36,187 bases of DNA from Streptosporangiaceae bacterium (GTDB lineage Bacteria; Actinomycetota; Actinomycetes; Streptosporangiales; Streptosporangiaceae): the NCBI GenBank assembly GCA_030041275.1, contig JASHOE010000269.1, positions 1 to 36,187 of the forward strand. Reading direction: 5' to 3'. A program made the translations under genes and the position numbers. The notes beneath the pieces were generated by a model that was not told where the DNA came from, searched no databases, and saw nothing but the letters and a program-made list of their open reading frames with translations. This document shows positions 1-7,895 of the stretch, one piece after another. Numbering within the stretch: the stretch's first letter is position 1; the number at the start of each line of letters is the position of its first letter.

Positions 1-1
1 C

Positions 2-280
2 GCGGCCGCACCGAAGCTGACCGCGACCGTCCCGACAGACACCGGACTCCACTTCGCCAGGGCCGGGTCGGCCGCGGCGGGGCCAGTCTCCGTCCGCCCG
101 GGCGGCTCGCTGGGGCAGACCACGCAGAACATTCCGGTGCACTGGTCAGCCTCGGTCACGCTCGGTGTCATCGGGCTCGCGGTCCTGCTGGCCATCGTCG
201 GCGGCCTGCTGTCCGGCGGCCTCGGCAGCTGGCGGATTTCGAGGCTCCGGCCGGCCGACGCGCTGGCGCGGGTGGACTGA
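2..280 (+). CDS. FtsX-like ABC transporter permease, C-terminal fragment
   Basis: This reading frame is open from the window edge and ends in TGA at 278-280; the first part of the gene lies outside. The visible 92 residues contain an extracytoplasmic stretch, then one long hydrophobic segment (LGVIGLAVLLAIVGGLLSGG) and a short basic cytoplasmic tail with the sequence RISRLRPADALARVD. The R(I/L)xRxxPxxALR-type ending after the last membrane helix is the usual end of FtsX/MacB permeases, which couple ATP hydrolysis to export or to work in the cell envelope. An MacB/LolD-type ATPase gene starts 17 bp downstream on the same strand, so the two almost certainly form one complex. The substrate cannot be read from this fragment. 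Confidence 0.85.
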   Translation, partial: AAAPKLTATVPTDTGLHFARAGSAAAGPVSVRPGGSLGQTTQNIPVHWSASVTLGVIGLAVLLAIVGGLLSGGLGSWRISRLRPADALARVD

Positions 281-297
281 GAGGAAGAGAGGGCGGC

Positions 298-999
298 ATG
301 TACAAGCTCACCGACGTCACCCGGCTCTACCAGAAAGGGCGGAAAACCGTGCCCGCCGTGCGCGACGTCAGTCTGGAGATCCCGGATGGCGACTGGCTGG
401 CGATCCAGGGCCGCACCGGGCACGGCAAGACAACGCTGCTGCAATTGCTCGGCGGCCTGGACCACCCCACCTCCGGCAGCATCCAGCTCGATGGTCGCGA
501 GCTCAGCCGGATGCGCGAGACGGACGTAACTCGGCTGCGCGCGATGTCGATCGGGTTCGTGTTTCAGACGTTCAACCTGGTACAGACGCTGACCGCGGCG
601 GACAACGTCGAGGCGGCGCTGATCCCGCTCGGCATCGGGTGGGCCGAGCGACGCCGGCGGACCGGGGAGGCGCTGGACAGCGTGAGCTTGTCCGACCGGG
701 CGAAGCACCTGCCGTCCGAGCTCTCCGGTGGCCAGCAGCAGCGGGTCGCGATTGCCAGGGCGCTGGTCAAGCGGCCGTCGGTGCTGCTCGCGGACGAGCC
801 TACGGGCAACCTCGACGAGGACACGCGAGAAGACATCATGGGGCTGCTGGAGGAGCTGTGGCGGGCGCGCGGCCTGACCCTGGTGCTCGTGACCCACGAG
901 ACCTCGATCGCCCGGCGCGCGAAGCGGATCGCGGTGATGAGCAAGGGCAGGCTTGCCGTGCGCGCGGCGGGTGCTGCGGCAGACGTAGCGCCGGCGTAG
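298..999 (+). CDS. ABC transporter ATP-binding protein, MacB/LolD/FtsE type
   Basis: A 233-residue single nucleotide-binding domain with all ABC motifs: Walker A GRTGHGKTT at 38-46, Q-loop Gln90 in VFQTFNL, signature LSGGQQQR at 142-149, Walker B VLLADEP at 162-168 and switch His200 in VTHE. The LSGGQQQR signature, the VFQ(T/S)FNL Q-loop and the ADEPTGNLD continuation are characteristic of the LolD/MacB branch, whose partners are FtsX-like permeases; such a permease ends 17 bp upstream. GAGAGGG before the ATG serves as ribosome binding site. The protein would sit on the cytoplasmic face of the membrane and power the FtsX permease. The exported substrate, or envelope function, is unknown. The last 15 residues are Ala-rich and poorly conserved in type. 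Confidence 0.93.
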   Translation: MYKLTDVTRLYQKGRKTVPAVRDVSLEIPDGDWLAIQGRTGHGKTTLLQLLGGLDHPTSGSIQLDGRELSRMRETDVTRLRAMSIGFVFQTFNLVQTLTAADNVEAALIPLGIGWAERRRRTGEALDSVSLSDRAKHLPSELSGGQQQRVAIARALVKRPSVLLADEPTGNLDEDTREDIMGLLEELWRARGLTLVLVTHETSIARRAKRIAVMSKGRLAVRAAGAAADVAPA

Positions 1000-1093
1000 T
1001 CGCACCTGGTGACCAGGACGGCCAGCCCGCGCGGGGTCGGCGAGCGGCCGGGTGTTACTGCGACGCAACCGCCGGCGCGTCACTCTCGGGTCC

Positions 1094-1483
1094 ATGCACG
1101 AGAACAGCGACTGCACGGACGAGCAGTGGCCCGAGGGTGATGGCCAGGATCGAGACTGGCCGCTCGACTGGGCCCCGTCGGCCGGGTCCGGCGGACGGGA
1201 CTGGCCGCCGGCTACCGGCGTTCCCCCACCCGGGCGCGCGGTCGGCGAACGCTCACCTTGGCGCTCACCGCAACCATCGCGCTCGGCGCGGGCGGGCGCG
1301 GTGTACCTGTACAAGAGCGCGATCGCCGGCTCGGTTCGAGCGCGGGTGACGAGCGCGACGCGATTCACCGGTGCGGATCGATCGCTGACGCAAGTCCGGG
1401 TCTGCGACACGGTGGCGGTGCAGATTACTGAGTCAGCCGGGGTGGCCCGCGTGATCAGCCTGCAGGATCCAGCCCCGCAGTGA
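1094..1483 (+). CDS. Small hypothetical protein, possibly a frameshifted membrane-anchored protein
   Basis: I do not recognise this 129-residue frame. It starts MHENSDCTDEQW, is acidic and Trp-rich for about 40 residues, and ends with a plausible folded stretch (GAVYLYKSAIAG to ISLQDPAPQ). In this frame the middle part (about 1205-1295) has poor codon choice and low-complexity Pro/Arg/Ser sequence. In the +1-shifted frame the same bases read as a basic stretch and then LTLALTATIALGAG (1252-1293), a typical membrane anchor with better codon use, which would run straight into GAVYLYKS. The simplest reading is an acidic head, a transmembrane helix and an extracytoplasmic tail, disrupted by two compensating indels, either real or sequencing errors. 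A 13-bp palindrome (CCTGGT-G-ACCAGG, 1005-1017) lies upstream. Translation of this frame is uncertain. Confidence 0.4.
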   Translation: MHENSDCTDEQWPEGDGQDRDWPLDWAPSAGSGGRDWPPATGVPPPGRAVGERSPWRSPQPSRSARAGAVYLYKSAIAGSVRARVTSATRFTGADRSLTQVRVCDTVAVQITESAGVARVISLQDPAPQ

Positions 1484-1512
1484 GGTCAGCGCGGGACGCG
1501 CGCACAAATCCG

Positions 1513-1543
1513 CCTCGCGGCCAGCCGATCCGGCCGCACGAGG
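1513..1543. terminator. Imperfect stem-loop between convergent genes
   Basis: CCTCGCGGCC (1513-1522) can pair with GGCCG-CA-CGAGG (1532-1543), forming two 5-bp GC-rich helices separated by a 2-nt bulge, with a 9-nt loop. It lies between a plus-strand gene ending at 1483 and a minus-strand gene ending at 1565, where a bidirectional terminator is expected. There is no U-run, which is common for actinomycete terminators. The call rests on position and pairing only. Confidence 0.4.
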
Positions 1544-1564
1544 TCTGGGTTTCGGCGTCGGCTG

Positions 1565-2218
1565 CTAGGCATAGCGCACGGTGACGTGGCGATAGCCGAG
1601 AGACGTCAGCATGCTGTCCAGCATGGCGGTCGTATTGTGCTCGGCGTCTGCGCGCAGCGGGCTCACCCTGGCGGCCGCGTTGATCCGCTGGTCGGCGGCG
1701 ATGTAGACGGCTTGCTGGCTGTTCGGGTTGCCGGCAAAGAAGGTCGCGATCCGGCTGGCGAGGCCCTGCTGCTCGGCGAATACGTAGGACTGGCTCACGT
1801 TCAGCACGGCGGGCTCGAGTTGCGCTTTGGACAGCCGGATCGTCACCGAGTTTCCCGTCGACACGGTGATGGCGCTGCCCTTCAGCCCGGAGAAGTTGAC
1901 GTAAGCGATCACCGTGCCGTCGCCGATAAACAGCGTCTGGCTGCCGGCGATGAAGGAGGGCAGGAACGAGATCTGCCGCGACATGTCCACGACGACTTGG
2001 AAGGTTCCGCTGGCCGCCTCGTAGCGGCTGAGTGCGGTGATGGACTTCAGAACCGGTGGCTCGGCGCGCACGGTGGTGTGGGTAGTGAACGGATTCCGCA
2101 GTTGCGGAAGCAGCCGGACGACGGACAGCACCAGCAGCAGAGCTGCCACGGCGACGACCGCACCAAGCACCACTAAGGCTCGGCTCATCAGCCGGCCTGA
2201 ACGCCAGATCTCGGTCAC
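1565..2218 (-). CDS. DUF4230 family membrane-anchored protein
   Basis: After a short basic N-terminus there is one strong transmembrane segment (ALVVLGAVVAVAALLLVLSVV), followed by an extracytoplasmic domain with the DUF4230 pattern: VVVDMSRQISFLPSFIAGSQTLF, GTVIAYVNFSGL, SVTIRLSKAQL, SYVFAEQQGLASR, and a C-terminal region beginning QQAVYIAADQRINAAA and ending LTSLGYRHVTVRY. No biochemical function is established for this family. The GTG start at 2218 has AGGAGGG just upstream, though with short spacing; an ATG at 2188 and a more distant GTG at 2272 are alternatives that change only the tail before the helix. The gene faces a tiny membrane-protein gene starting at 2339 on the other strand. 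Confidence 0.8.
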   Translation of the reverse strand: MTEIWRSGRLMSRALVVLGAVVAVAALLLVLSVVRLLPQLRNPFTTHTTVRAEPPVLKSITALSRYEAASGTFQVVVDMSRQISFLPSFIAGSQTLFIGDGTVIAYVNFSGLKGSAITVSTGNSVTIRLSKAQLEPAVLNVSQSYVFAEQQGLASRIATFFAGNPNSQQAVYIAADQRINAAARVSPLRADAEHNTTAMLDSMLTSLGYRHVTVRYA

Positions 2219-2338
2219 GACCCTCCTGCGTGCCCAGGCGCCGGCGGCGCCAGCACGCCCGGAGCTACCCACGATCCGGGCAGAGATTCTTCCGGTGCCG
2301 AGATGGTTGCCGTGCGGTCCGCCCGGTAGCTGCGGGCC

Positions 2339-2545
2339 ATGGCAAACGGCGGGCGCGGAGCGCGCGGCGATGGCCGAGGCTCGCGGGTGCGCGGTGCAGG
2401 CGGATGCTTGCTGCTGATGGTGATCCTGGCCGTCATCCTTCTGGTGCTGTCGATCCTCTTCGGCGGGTTCCAGCTGGGTAAGAAAGCCGGGCCCGCCCCG
2501 CGGCCGCCTGCCTTAAGCCTCGCTCTGCAGCGAAGCTCGCGCTAG
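2339..2545 (+). CDS. Small single-span membrane protein
   Basis: A 68-residue protein with a Gly/Arg-rich cytoplasmic head (MANGGRGARGDGRG), one hydrophobic segment (CLLLMVILAVILLVLSILFGGF, about 22-44) ending in FGGFQLGKKAG, and a short basic tail. Small proteins of this pattern with an LFGGFQ(K/L)G ending recur in actinomycetes, and this one is divergent from the DUF4230 gene. The start has no convincing Shine-Dalgarno. It overlaps the stop of the convergent CGNR gene by 4 bp. Function unknown. Confidence 0.6.
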   Translation: MANGGRGARGDGRGSRVRGAGGCLLLMVILAVILLVLSILFGGFQLGKKAGPAPRPPALSLALQRSSR

Positions 2546-3192
2546 GCCCGGCCCCGCAGCGAACCCGACCGGTGGATCTCGTTGCCATTTTCGGCTGCCA
2601 CCGACTGCTGTCGGCGCGCGCGATAGGCGGCGACATGCACCCGGTTACCGCAGGTGCGACTGTCGCAGTACCGGCGCGAGGAGTTCCTGGAAAAGTCCAC
2701 GAACACCTTCTGGCAGGTCGGAGACGCGCAGGTACGGATCCGGTGAGCCTGGCCTGCCACTATCAGCCAGGCGAGCCCCATGGCAAAGTGCGCGGCCATC
2801 CTGGCCGGCAGCGGTGACGCTGGCCTGGAGACGTGCAGGTGCGGACCGCGTCCGTCATGAGCGACGATCTGCGGGATCGCTCCGGTATTGGCGAGCAGCG
2901 CGTTGATCTGGGCGATCGCGGCCGACTCCGCGCCGCCCTCGCAAGCCGTCACGATCGAATCCAGCTGAGCTCGGTACTCCAGCGCCGCGCTGACGTCGCC
3001 GGGCCTCGCGCGGCTGCCAGCAAACGCGTACCGGTCCGCCAGCCGCTGCAGGTCAGCGGTGCTGGCTAGCTGGTCGGCCGAGCCCGCCCGGCCGGTGTTG
3101 ATCAGCTCGACGAACCCCGTCATGGCCTCGAGCTGATCAGCATCAAAATGACTTTGACTGCTGTCATCAGAGTCCCGTACCGTCGTAGCCAT
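2542..3192 (-). CDS. CGNR zinc-finger / ABATE-domain transcriptional regulator
   Basis: 216 residues from the ATG at 3192. The N-terminal two thirds (about 20-150) are the ABATE (DUF1470) stress-sensing fold, with FVELINTGR and LQRLADRYAFAG early and an alpha-helical core ending MAAHFAMGLAWLI. The C-terminus carries the CGNR zinc finger: IRTCASPTCQKVFVDFSRNSSRRYC then CGNRVHVAAYRAR, where four Cys bind zinc and the CGNR helix probably contacts DNA. The usual length of this family is 180-220 residues, which supports this start over the longer open frame reaching 3456. The ATG overlaps the ATG of the divergent DMT transporter gene, so the protein probably controls that gene and itself. Confidence 0.88.
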   Translation of the reverse strand: MATTVRDSDDSSQSHFDADQLEAMTGFVELINTGRAGSADQLASTADLQRLADRYAFAGSRARPGDVSAALEYRAQLDSIVTACEGGAESAAIAQINALLANTGAIPQIVAHDGRGPHLHVSRPASPLPARMAAHFAMGLAWLIVAGQAHRIRTCASPTCQKVFVDFSRNSSRRYCDSRTCGNRVHVAAYRARRQQSVAAENGNEIHRSGSLRGRA

Positions 3193-3207
3193 GTCAGTAC
3201 CGTACGG
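3154..3207. promoter_or_regulatory. Back-to-back promoters over overlapping divergent ATG codons
   Basis: Plus strand: TTGACT (3154-3159), 18 bp, TACCGT (3178-3183), 7 bp, then ATG at 3191; initiation would fall on the start codon, giving a leaderless message. Minus strand: TACGGT (3204-3199), 6 bp, then ATG at 3192-3190. The two ATG codons share the palindrome CATG (3190-3193). CCGTAC (3175-3180) and GTACGG (3202-3207) form arms centred exactly on these codons, and GTACCGT is directly repeated at 3177 and 3197, 20 bp apart. This fits one operator controlling both genes. It is inferred from motif geometry. Confidence 0.55.
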
Positions 3208-4159
3208 CGAATCGGTCATGACATCCACCGAGATACCCAGCGGCGGCGCCAGTGCAGCCGCGAGCCGCCGACCGGTACTCACCGCGGCACTGGGCGCGGC
3301 GTGCATCTCCTCCTCGGCCATCCTGGTCACCCTGTCGGGTGCCGACGCTGTCACGGCTGCGTTCTTTCGCTGTGCACTGGCCGTCCCGGTGCTCGCGCTG
3401 CTGGCTGTCTGGGAGCAGCGGAGGCTCGGACCCAGGCCGCTGCGCAGCCGCGTCACCGCGGTCGTGGCCGGCTTGTTCCTTGCCGTTGACCTCGTGCTCT
3501 GGAATCACGCCATCGCCGACGTCGGCGCCGGGATAGCGACCGTGCTCGGCAACCTGCAGGTCGTGTTTGTCGCCGGATTCGCCTGGGTGATGCTCCGCGA
3601 GCGACCGGCCCGGCGGCTCTTGATCATGCTGCCGGTGGTATTGGCCGGGGTCGTGCTCGTATCCGGGATGGCGGGCGGCGGCCACATGAGCGGGCTGGAA
3701 CCCGCGGCTGGCATCGGCTTTGGCGTGGGCACATCCGCGGCCTACGCCTGTTACCTGCTGATCCTGCGCACCAGCGGCGGCCGGAGCCCGCACATCGCAG
3801 GCCAGCTGGCCGACGCCACGGCGGGCGCCACCGTAGGATCGCTCGTGCTCGGACTGGCGCTGGGCGGCCTGCAGCTGGACCTGCCCTGGTCGTCACTGCG
3901 CTGGCTTCTCGTGCTTGCACTCCTCAGCCAGACCACGGGCTGGCTGTTCATCACCGCGTCGCTGCCCCGGCTGCCCGCCGCGGTGTCCTCGCTCCTGCTG
4001 CTGCTCCAGCCGGCCGCCTCGCTGCTGCTCGCCGACGTTGTGCTCGCCGAACGACCGTCGCTGGTGCAGGTTGCTGGCGCCGCGATGGTGTGTCTCGGCG
4101 TGCTGGCGAGCACAAAGAGCAGCAACGCCGCGGCATCGCCTGCTGCCGCGGCGCCGTAG
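3191..4159 (+). CDS. EamA/DMT-superfamily transporter
   Basis: 322 residues in two tandem EamA halves with about ten hydrophobic segments. The first half contains AACISSSAILVTLSGADAVTAAFFRCALAVPVLALL and the conserved second-helix FFRC; the second half begins at about residue 178 (AAGIGFGVGTSAAYACYLLILR) and ends with the usual PAAVSSLLLLLQPAASLLLADVVLAERPS pattern. Members export amino acids, metabolites or drugs by proton antiport; the substrate here cannot be predicted. An alternative ATG lies at 3218. The apparent leaderless promoter and the ATG overlapping that of the CGNR regulator suggest control by that protein. The gene ends 59 bp before a CoA-transferase gene, which has its own ribosome binding site. 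Confidence 0.9.
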   Translation: MSVPYGESVMTSTEIPSGGASAAASRRPVLTAALGAACISSSAILVTLSGADAVTAAFFRCALAVPVLALLAVWEQRRLGPRPLRSRVTAVVAGLFLAVDLVLWNHAIADVGAGIATVLGNLQVVFVAGFAWVMLRERPARRLLIMLPVVLAGVVLVSGMAGGGHMSGLEPAAGIGFGVGTSAAYACYLLILRTSGGRSPHIAGQLADATAGATVGSLVLGLALGGLQLDLPWSSLRWLLVLALLSQTTGWLFITASLPRLPAAVSSLLLLLQPAASLLLADVVLAERPSLVQVAGAAMVCLGVLASTKSSNAAASPAAAAP

Positions 4160-4218
4160 ACAGTCGCCATCAGGCTGGTCACAATGACCGCGTTGGCCTA
4201 GGCAGGGGAGCTGCTCTG

Positions 4219-5643
4219 ATGGAACGCGCCGACATCGAACGGGCGCTGACGCTGGCCGGGCTGGAGCTGTCGGCTGACGCGAATGTTCGTGTCATCGGCG
4301 AGGACCCGATCCTGCCCTCGCCGCATTACCTGGGTACCGGTGCCGCGGTGATGCGTCTGCTCACCGGGCTGGGCGCAACCGAACTCTGGCGGCTGCGAAC
4401 GGGGCGCAGCCAGGAAGTGACCGTGGATGCGCGCCACGCGGCGGCGAGCTTGACTTCGTTCCTGCACGTTCGTCAGCTCGACCAGCCGCCTCGAAGCCTT
4501 GAAGCGATGACGCGGGCTCGGGCCATCCAGCGGGTCACGCGCATCGTCGCGGCGCGGGACGGCCGTCACATCCAGCTGCACGGATCGTTCCACGACAGCC
4601 CGCAGATCCTGCAGGAGCTTGGGCTCGGCGAGGCGGCCAGCGCTGAGGACGTCGACGTAGCGGTGGCCGGACGCGATGCGTTCGAGCTCGAAGACGCGCT
4701 CATCCGGCGCAAGGTCTGCGGCGGTGTGGTCCGCTCCAAGCAGGAGTGGGCAGAGCACATGCAGGGCCGGGCGCTGGCCGACTTGCCGTTGGTGACAGTG
4801 ACGAGAATCGGCGATGCGCCGCCCGAGCCGTTGCCCGACGGGGATCGGCCCGCAGCAGGGCTGCGCGTCATCGACCTCACCCGGGTGCTCGCGGGGCCGA
4901 CTTGCGCGAAAACGCTAGCCGAACACGGTGCCGACGTCCTGCATGTCAGCACGCCCCAGCTAGAGTCCGGCGGCCTGTTCGAGATGGAAACCGGGATAGG
5001 CAAGCGCCAGGCAATCCTGGACCTGAATATCGCCGAGGAGGCGGTGGCGATGCGGGACCTGATCCGTGGCGCAGACGTGTTCTCGCAGGGCTACCGGCTA
5101 GGCACGCTGGCGCGCCGCGGGTTCGCGCCGGAGCAGGTGGCAGCGCTGCGGCCGGGGATCGTGTATGTCTCAGAGAATTGCTACGGGCACGTCGGGCCGT
5201 GGTCGCAGCGCCCAGGCTGGGAGCAGCTGGGGCAGGCGGCAACAGGCATGTCGCATCGGGAGGGGCTGGCTTCGCCGGAGGGAACTCCGCGCCTCGCACC
5301 GGCGGCGGTCAACGACTACAGCACGGGATACCTGGCGGCCTATGGCGCGATGAGCGCCCTCGCCCGCCGTGCGCGGGTTGGCGGGTCCTGGCACGTCCAG
5401 GTCTCGCTGAGCCAGACGTGCACGTGGTACCAGCGCCTCGGCGACGACAACGATGTCGCTGCCGCTGTCATGGATCCGAGCAGTCCCGCGGACGTCGCGC
5501 AGTTCCTGGCCGAGATGGACACGGCTGACTTCGGGCGCATCCAGTACCTCACGCCGGCCTTGCATTTGTCGGAGACGCCGCCGCGATGGGACCTTCCGCC
5601 CGCGCGCCAAGGGGCACATGAGGCGGTCTGGCTTCCTCGCTGA
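4219..5643 (+). CDS. Long two-part class III (CaiB/BaiF-type) CoA-transferase homologue
   Basis: 474 residues; ATG at 4219 with AGGGGAG eight bases upstream, preferred over a longer open frame from 4090 that lacks such a site. Residues about 215-400 carry the CaiB/BaiF signature: GLRVIDLTRVLAGPTCAKTLAEHGADVLHV, IGKRQAILDLNI, GADVFSQGYRLG and GIVYVSENCYGHVGPW. The first 200 residues (PHYLGTGAAVMRLLTGLGATELWRLRTGR) look like a diverged CoA-transferase part rather than an unrelated domain. The position of the catalytic Asp, normally in G(Y/H)D, reads GWEQLGQ with Glu335. Ordinary members are about 380-400 residues, transfer CoA between carboxylic acids and form interlocked dimers. This branch may form its active site differently or be non-catalytic; the substrate is unknown. 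Confidence 0.8.
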   Translation: MERADIERALTLAGLELSADANVRVIGEDPILPSPHYLGTGAAVMRLLTGLGATELWRLRTGRSQEVTVDARHAAASLTSFLHVRQLDQPPRSLEAMTRARAIQRVTRIVAARDGRHIQLHGSFHDSPQILQELGLGEAASAEDVDVAVAGRDAFELEDALIRRKVCGGVVRSKQEWAEHMQGRALADLPLVTVTRIGDAPPEPLPDGDRPAAGLRVIDLTRVLAGPTCAKTLAEHGADVLHVSTPQLESGGLFEMETGIGKRQAILDLNIAEEAVAMRDLIRGADVFSQGYRLGTLARRGFAPEQVAALRPGIVYVSENCYGHVGPWSQRPGWEQLGQAATGMSHREGLASPEGTPRLAPAAVNDYSTGYLAAYGAMSALARRARVGGSWHVQVSLSQTCTWYQRLGDDNDVAAAVMDPSSPADVAQFLAEMDTADFGRIQYLTPALHLSETPPRWDLPPARQGAHEAVWLPR

Positions 5644-5811
5644 CACCAGACCGGCCAGCAATAGACCGCCAGCGACGCCCGATGACCGAGCGGCCTGCAG
5701 GATCCTGCCAGCGAGTCTTGAGCAAGCCCCCGGCCGCGCGTACTACACCGCTGAGGTACGCGTGCTTCAGCGCGGCGCCAGATCGGCGCGAAGGACCCAG
5801 GAGGTGGCGCG

Positions 5812-6477
5812 GTGCGCGTGCTCGTGGTCGAGGACGATGTGGAGCTGGCCGACGCGATCGGCATCGGCTTGCGGCGAGAGCAGCTGGCAGTGGATGTTGC
5901 TTATGACGGAACGAGCGGGCTCGAACGGGCCCTGGTAGCCGGCTACGACGTCGTCGTGCTCGATCGGGACCTGCCCGGGATTCACGGCGATGATGTGTGC
6001 GCGGAACTGCTCGCCGCGGGCAGCCGTAGCCGCGTGCTCATGCTGACGGCGGCGGCGACCATCGAGGACCGAGTGGACGGACTGAGTCTCGGCGCGGACG
6101 ACTACCTGCCCAAGCCTTTCGCATTCGCTGAGCTGGTGGCTCGGATCAGGGCGTTGCTGCGGCGCGCGCAACCCGCCGTCCCGCCAGTCCTGGCGAGCGG
6201 TGACGTGCTGGTCGACCCCGCTCGCCGGCTGGTGCAGCGGGCGGGGCTGCCGCTCGATCTCGGGCCGAAGGAATTCGGCGTGCTTGAACTGCTGCTGGCC
6301 GCGCAGGGTCGCGTGGTGTCCGCCGAAGAACTCCTGGAACGGGTCTGGGATGAGATGGCCGACCCGTTCAGCTCGGCAGTCAAGGTAACGATGAGCCGGT
6401 TGCGCCGCAAGCTCGGCGATCCGCCGCTGATCGAGACGGTGGCTCAGGCTGGCTACCGGGTCGCGGTGCGGTCATGA
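5812..6477 (+). CDS. OmpR/PhoB-family response regulator
   Basis: 221 residues from a GTG with AGGAGG upstream. The receiver domain (1-115) has the acidic pair Asp8/Asp9, phosphoacceptor Asp51 in VVVLDRDLPG, and the conserved Lys in DDYLPKPF. After a Pro-containing linker the winged-helix effector (about 125-220) shows LVQRAGLPLDLGPKEFGVLELLLAAQGRVVSAEELLERVW and VTMSRLRRKLGDPPLIETVAQAGYRV, the OmpR-type DNA-binding region. The stop overlaps the histidine kinase start by 4 bp (ATGA), so they form a translationally coupled pair. Its targets are not evident; the nearest candidate is the convergent SCO1-like gene. The upstream 168 bp (5644-5811) contain no other gene I can support. Confidence 0.95.
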   Translation: MRVLVVEDDVELADAIGIGLRREQLAVDVAYDGTSGLERALVAGYDVVVLDRDLPGIHGDDVCAELLAAGSRSRVLMLTAAATIEDRVDGLSLGADDYLPKPFAFAELVARIRALLRRAQPAVPPVLASGDVLVDPARRLVQRAGLPLDLGPKEFGVLELLLAAQGRVVSAEELLERVWDEMADPFSSAVKVTMSRLRRKLGDPPLIETVAQAGYRVAVRS

Positions 6478-7895
6478 TGCGCCTCGCCGTGCTACCCCGC
6501 CGGACCGTGCGGCTCCGGCTGACCGCGGTATACGTCACGCTGTTCCTGTTCACTGGCGCGTGCCTGCTCATGATCACGTACTTCCTGGTGGACCAGAACG
6601 CGGCAAAGCCGGTCATGATCAAGACGGGGGTTCAGGCGGGCGGCCGGGTCCCGGTCGGCCCGGGCTCACCAGGCGGCGCCGTGGTCTCCGGATCCGGCGG
6701 CGGGGCAGCAGTCGTGCGTGGCGGCCAGTCGTGCCTCGCCGCCAGCGCGGCCGCACGGCCGAATCGCGGCCAGCTGACCCAGTGCGTTTCGTACCTGACG
6801 GCGGCCAACGCAGCAGCCCGCAGCAACTACCTGGACACGCTGCTCGGTGGATCGGCGATCGCGCTGGCCGCGATGACCGTGGCGGCCGTCGGGATCGGCT
6901 GGGTCACGGCCGGCCGGATGCTGCGGCCATTGCGAACGATCACCTGGGCGGCGCGCAGCATCTCAGCGAGCAGCCTGCACCGGCGCCTCGCGCTCGACGG
7001 CCCCGACGACGAGATGAAGGAGCTCAGCGACACGATCGACGGACTGCTGGCCCGGCTGGAGGCGGCGTTCGACGCGCAGCGGCAGTTCGTGGCCAACGCC
7101 TCGCACGAGCTGCGCACACCGCTGGCCAGACAGCGCACTCTGGTGGAGGTTGTGCTCGCGGAGCCAGCGTCCTCTGTCGACGCGCTGCGTATCACGTGTG
7201 AGCGCGTGCTGGCGGCGGGCGAGCAGCAAGAACGGCTGATCGAGGCGCTGCTGACGCTGGCCCGCAGCCAACGCGGGCTGGACCGGTGGGAGCAGGTCGA
7301 CGTAGCCGCCATCACGGCCGAGGTGGTGCAGGCGCGGCAGCCCGACGTGTCCGGCCAGCAGCTGCGGTTCGACCTGACGAAGGACTCCGGGAACCCGGTA
7401 GCCGCGCTCGGCGACGCGCGGCTCGTCGAGCGGCTGGTCGCGAACCTGGTCGACAACGCCATCAGGCACAACGTGCCCGGTGGCTGGATGAGCGTCCACA
7501 TCGATACGACCGACAGTCGGCCGGCCTTGCGGGTGGCGAACTCGGGGCCGGTGATCCCACCGGGGGAGGTGGCGCGGCTGTTCGCGCCATTCCAGCGGCT
7601 CGCTGTCAGCCGGGCAGCGGCCGGGATGGGGATGAGCGGGCGCGCGGCGGAATCTGGCTCGGCCGGAATGCCGTACGACCGGCGCGACGGTCACGGCCTA
7701 GGTCTGTCCATCGTCAGCGCCATCGCCAGCGCGCACGGCGCTGACGTGCGCGCGGACGCGCTCCCCGGCGGCGGACTCGCCGTGCAGGTGCGCTTCCCGC
7801 CGCTCCCGGCCGTGCCACCGGGCCTCGAGTCGCCGGACGGGCCGGAGCAGTTCCGGCGGGCGGAGCCGTGGGCCGGAGTGCTGGCTGGCAGCTAG
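6474..7895 (+). CDS. Two-component sensor histidine kinase
   Basis: 473 residues. A first transmembrane helix at about 15-37 (LTAVYVTLFLFTGACLLMITYFLV) is followed by a roughly 80-residue extracytoplasmic region that is Gly-rich and holds two Cys 16 residues apart (QSCLAAS, LTQCVSY) that could form a sensory disulfide. A second helix (about 122-145) leads into HAMP, then the H-box FVANASHELRTPLA with His211, the N-box LVANLVDNAIRHN, and G-boxes ending DGHGLGLSIVSAIASAHGADV. A Gly/Ala/Met insert of about 25 residues sits before the last G-box. It is coupled to the response regulator by ATGA overlap. The tail ends in a duplicated DNA segment that also supplies the neighbouring gene's stop. Confidence 0.95.
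   Translation: MMRLAVLPRRTVRLRLTAVYVTLFLFTGACLLMITYFLVDQNAAKPVMIKTGVQAGGRVPVGPGSPGGAVVSGSGGGAAVVRGGQSCLAASAAARPNRGQLTQCVSYLTAANAAARSNYLDTLLGGSAIALAAMTVAAVGIGWVTAGRMLRPLRTITWAARSISASSLHRRLALDGPDDEMKELSDTIDGLLARLEAAFDAQRQFVANASHELRTPLARQRTLVEVVLAEPASSVDALRITCERVLAAGEQQERLIEALLTLARSQRGLDRWEQVDVAAITAEVVQARQPDVSGQQLRFDLTKDSGNPVAALGDARLVERLVANLVDNAIRHNVPGGWMSVHIDTTDSRPALRVANSGPVIPPGEVARLFAPFQRLAVSRAAAGMGMSGRAAESGSAGMPYDRRDGHGLGLSIVSAIASAHGADVRADALPGGGLAVQVRFPPLPAVPPGLESPDGPEQFRRAEPWAGVLAGS

Noticed and set aside
4090..4218. 43-residue upstream extension of the CoA-transferase
   Set aside because: It overlaps the end of the DMT transporter gene, has no ribosome binding site and unlike composition; the ATG at 4219 has AGGGGAG at proper spacing.
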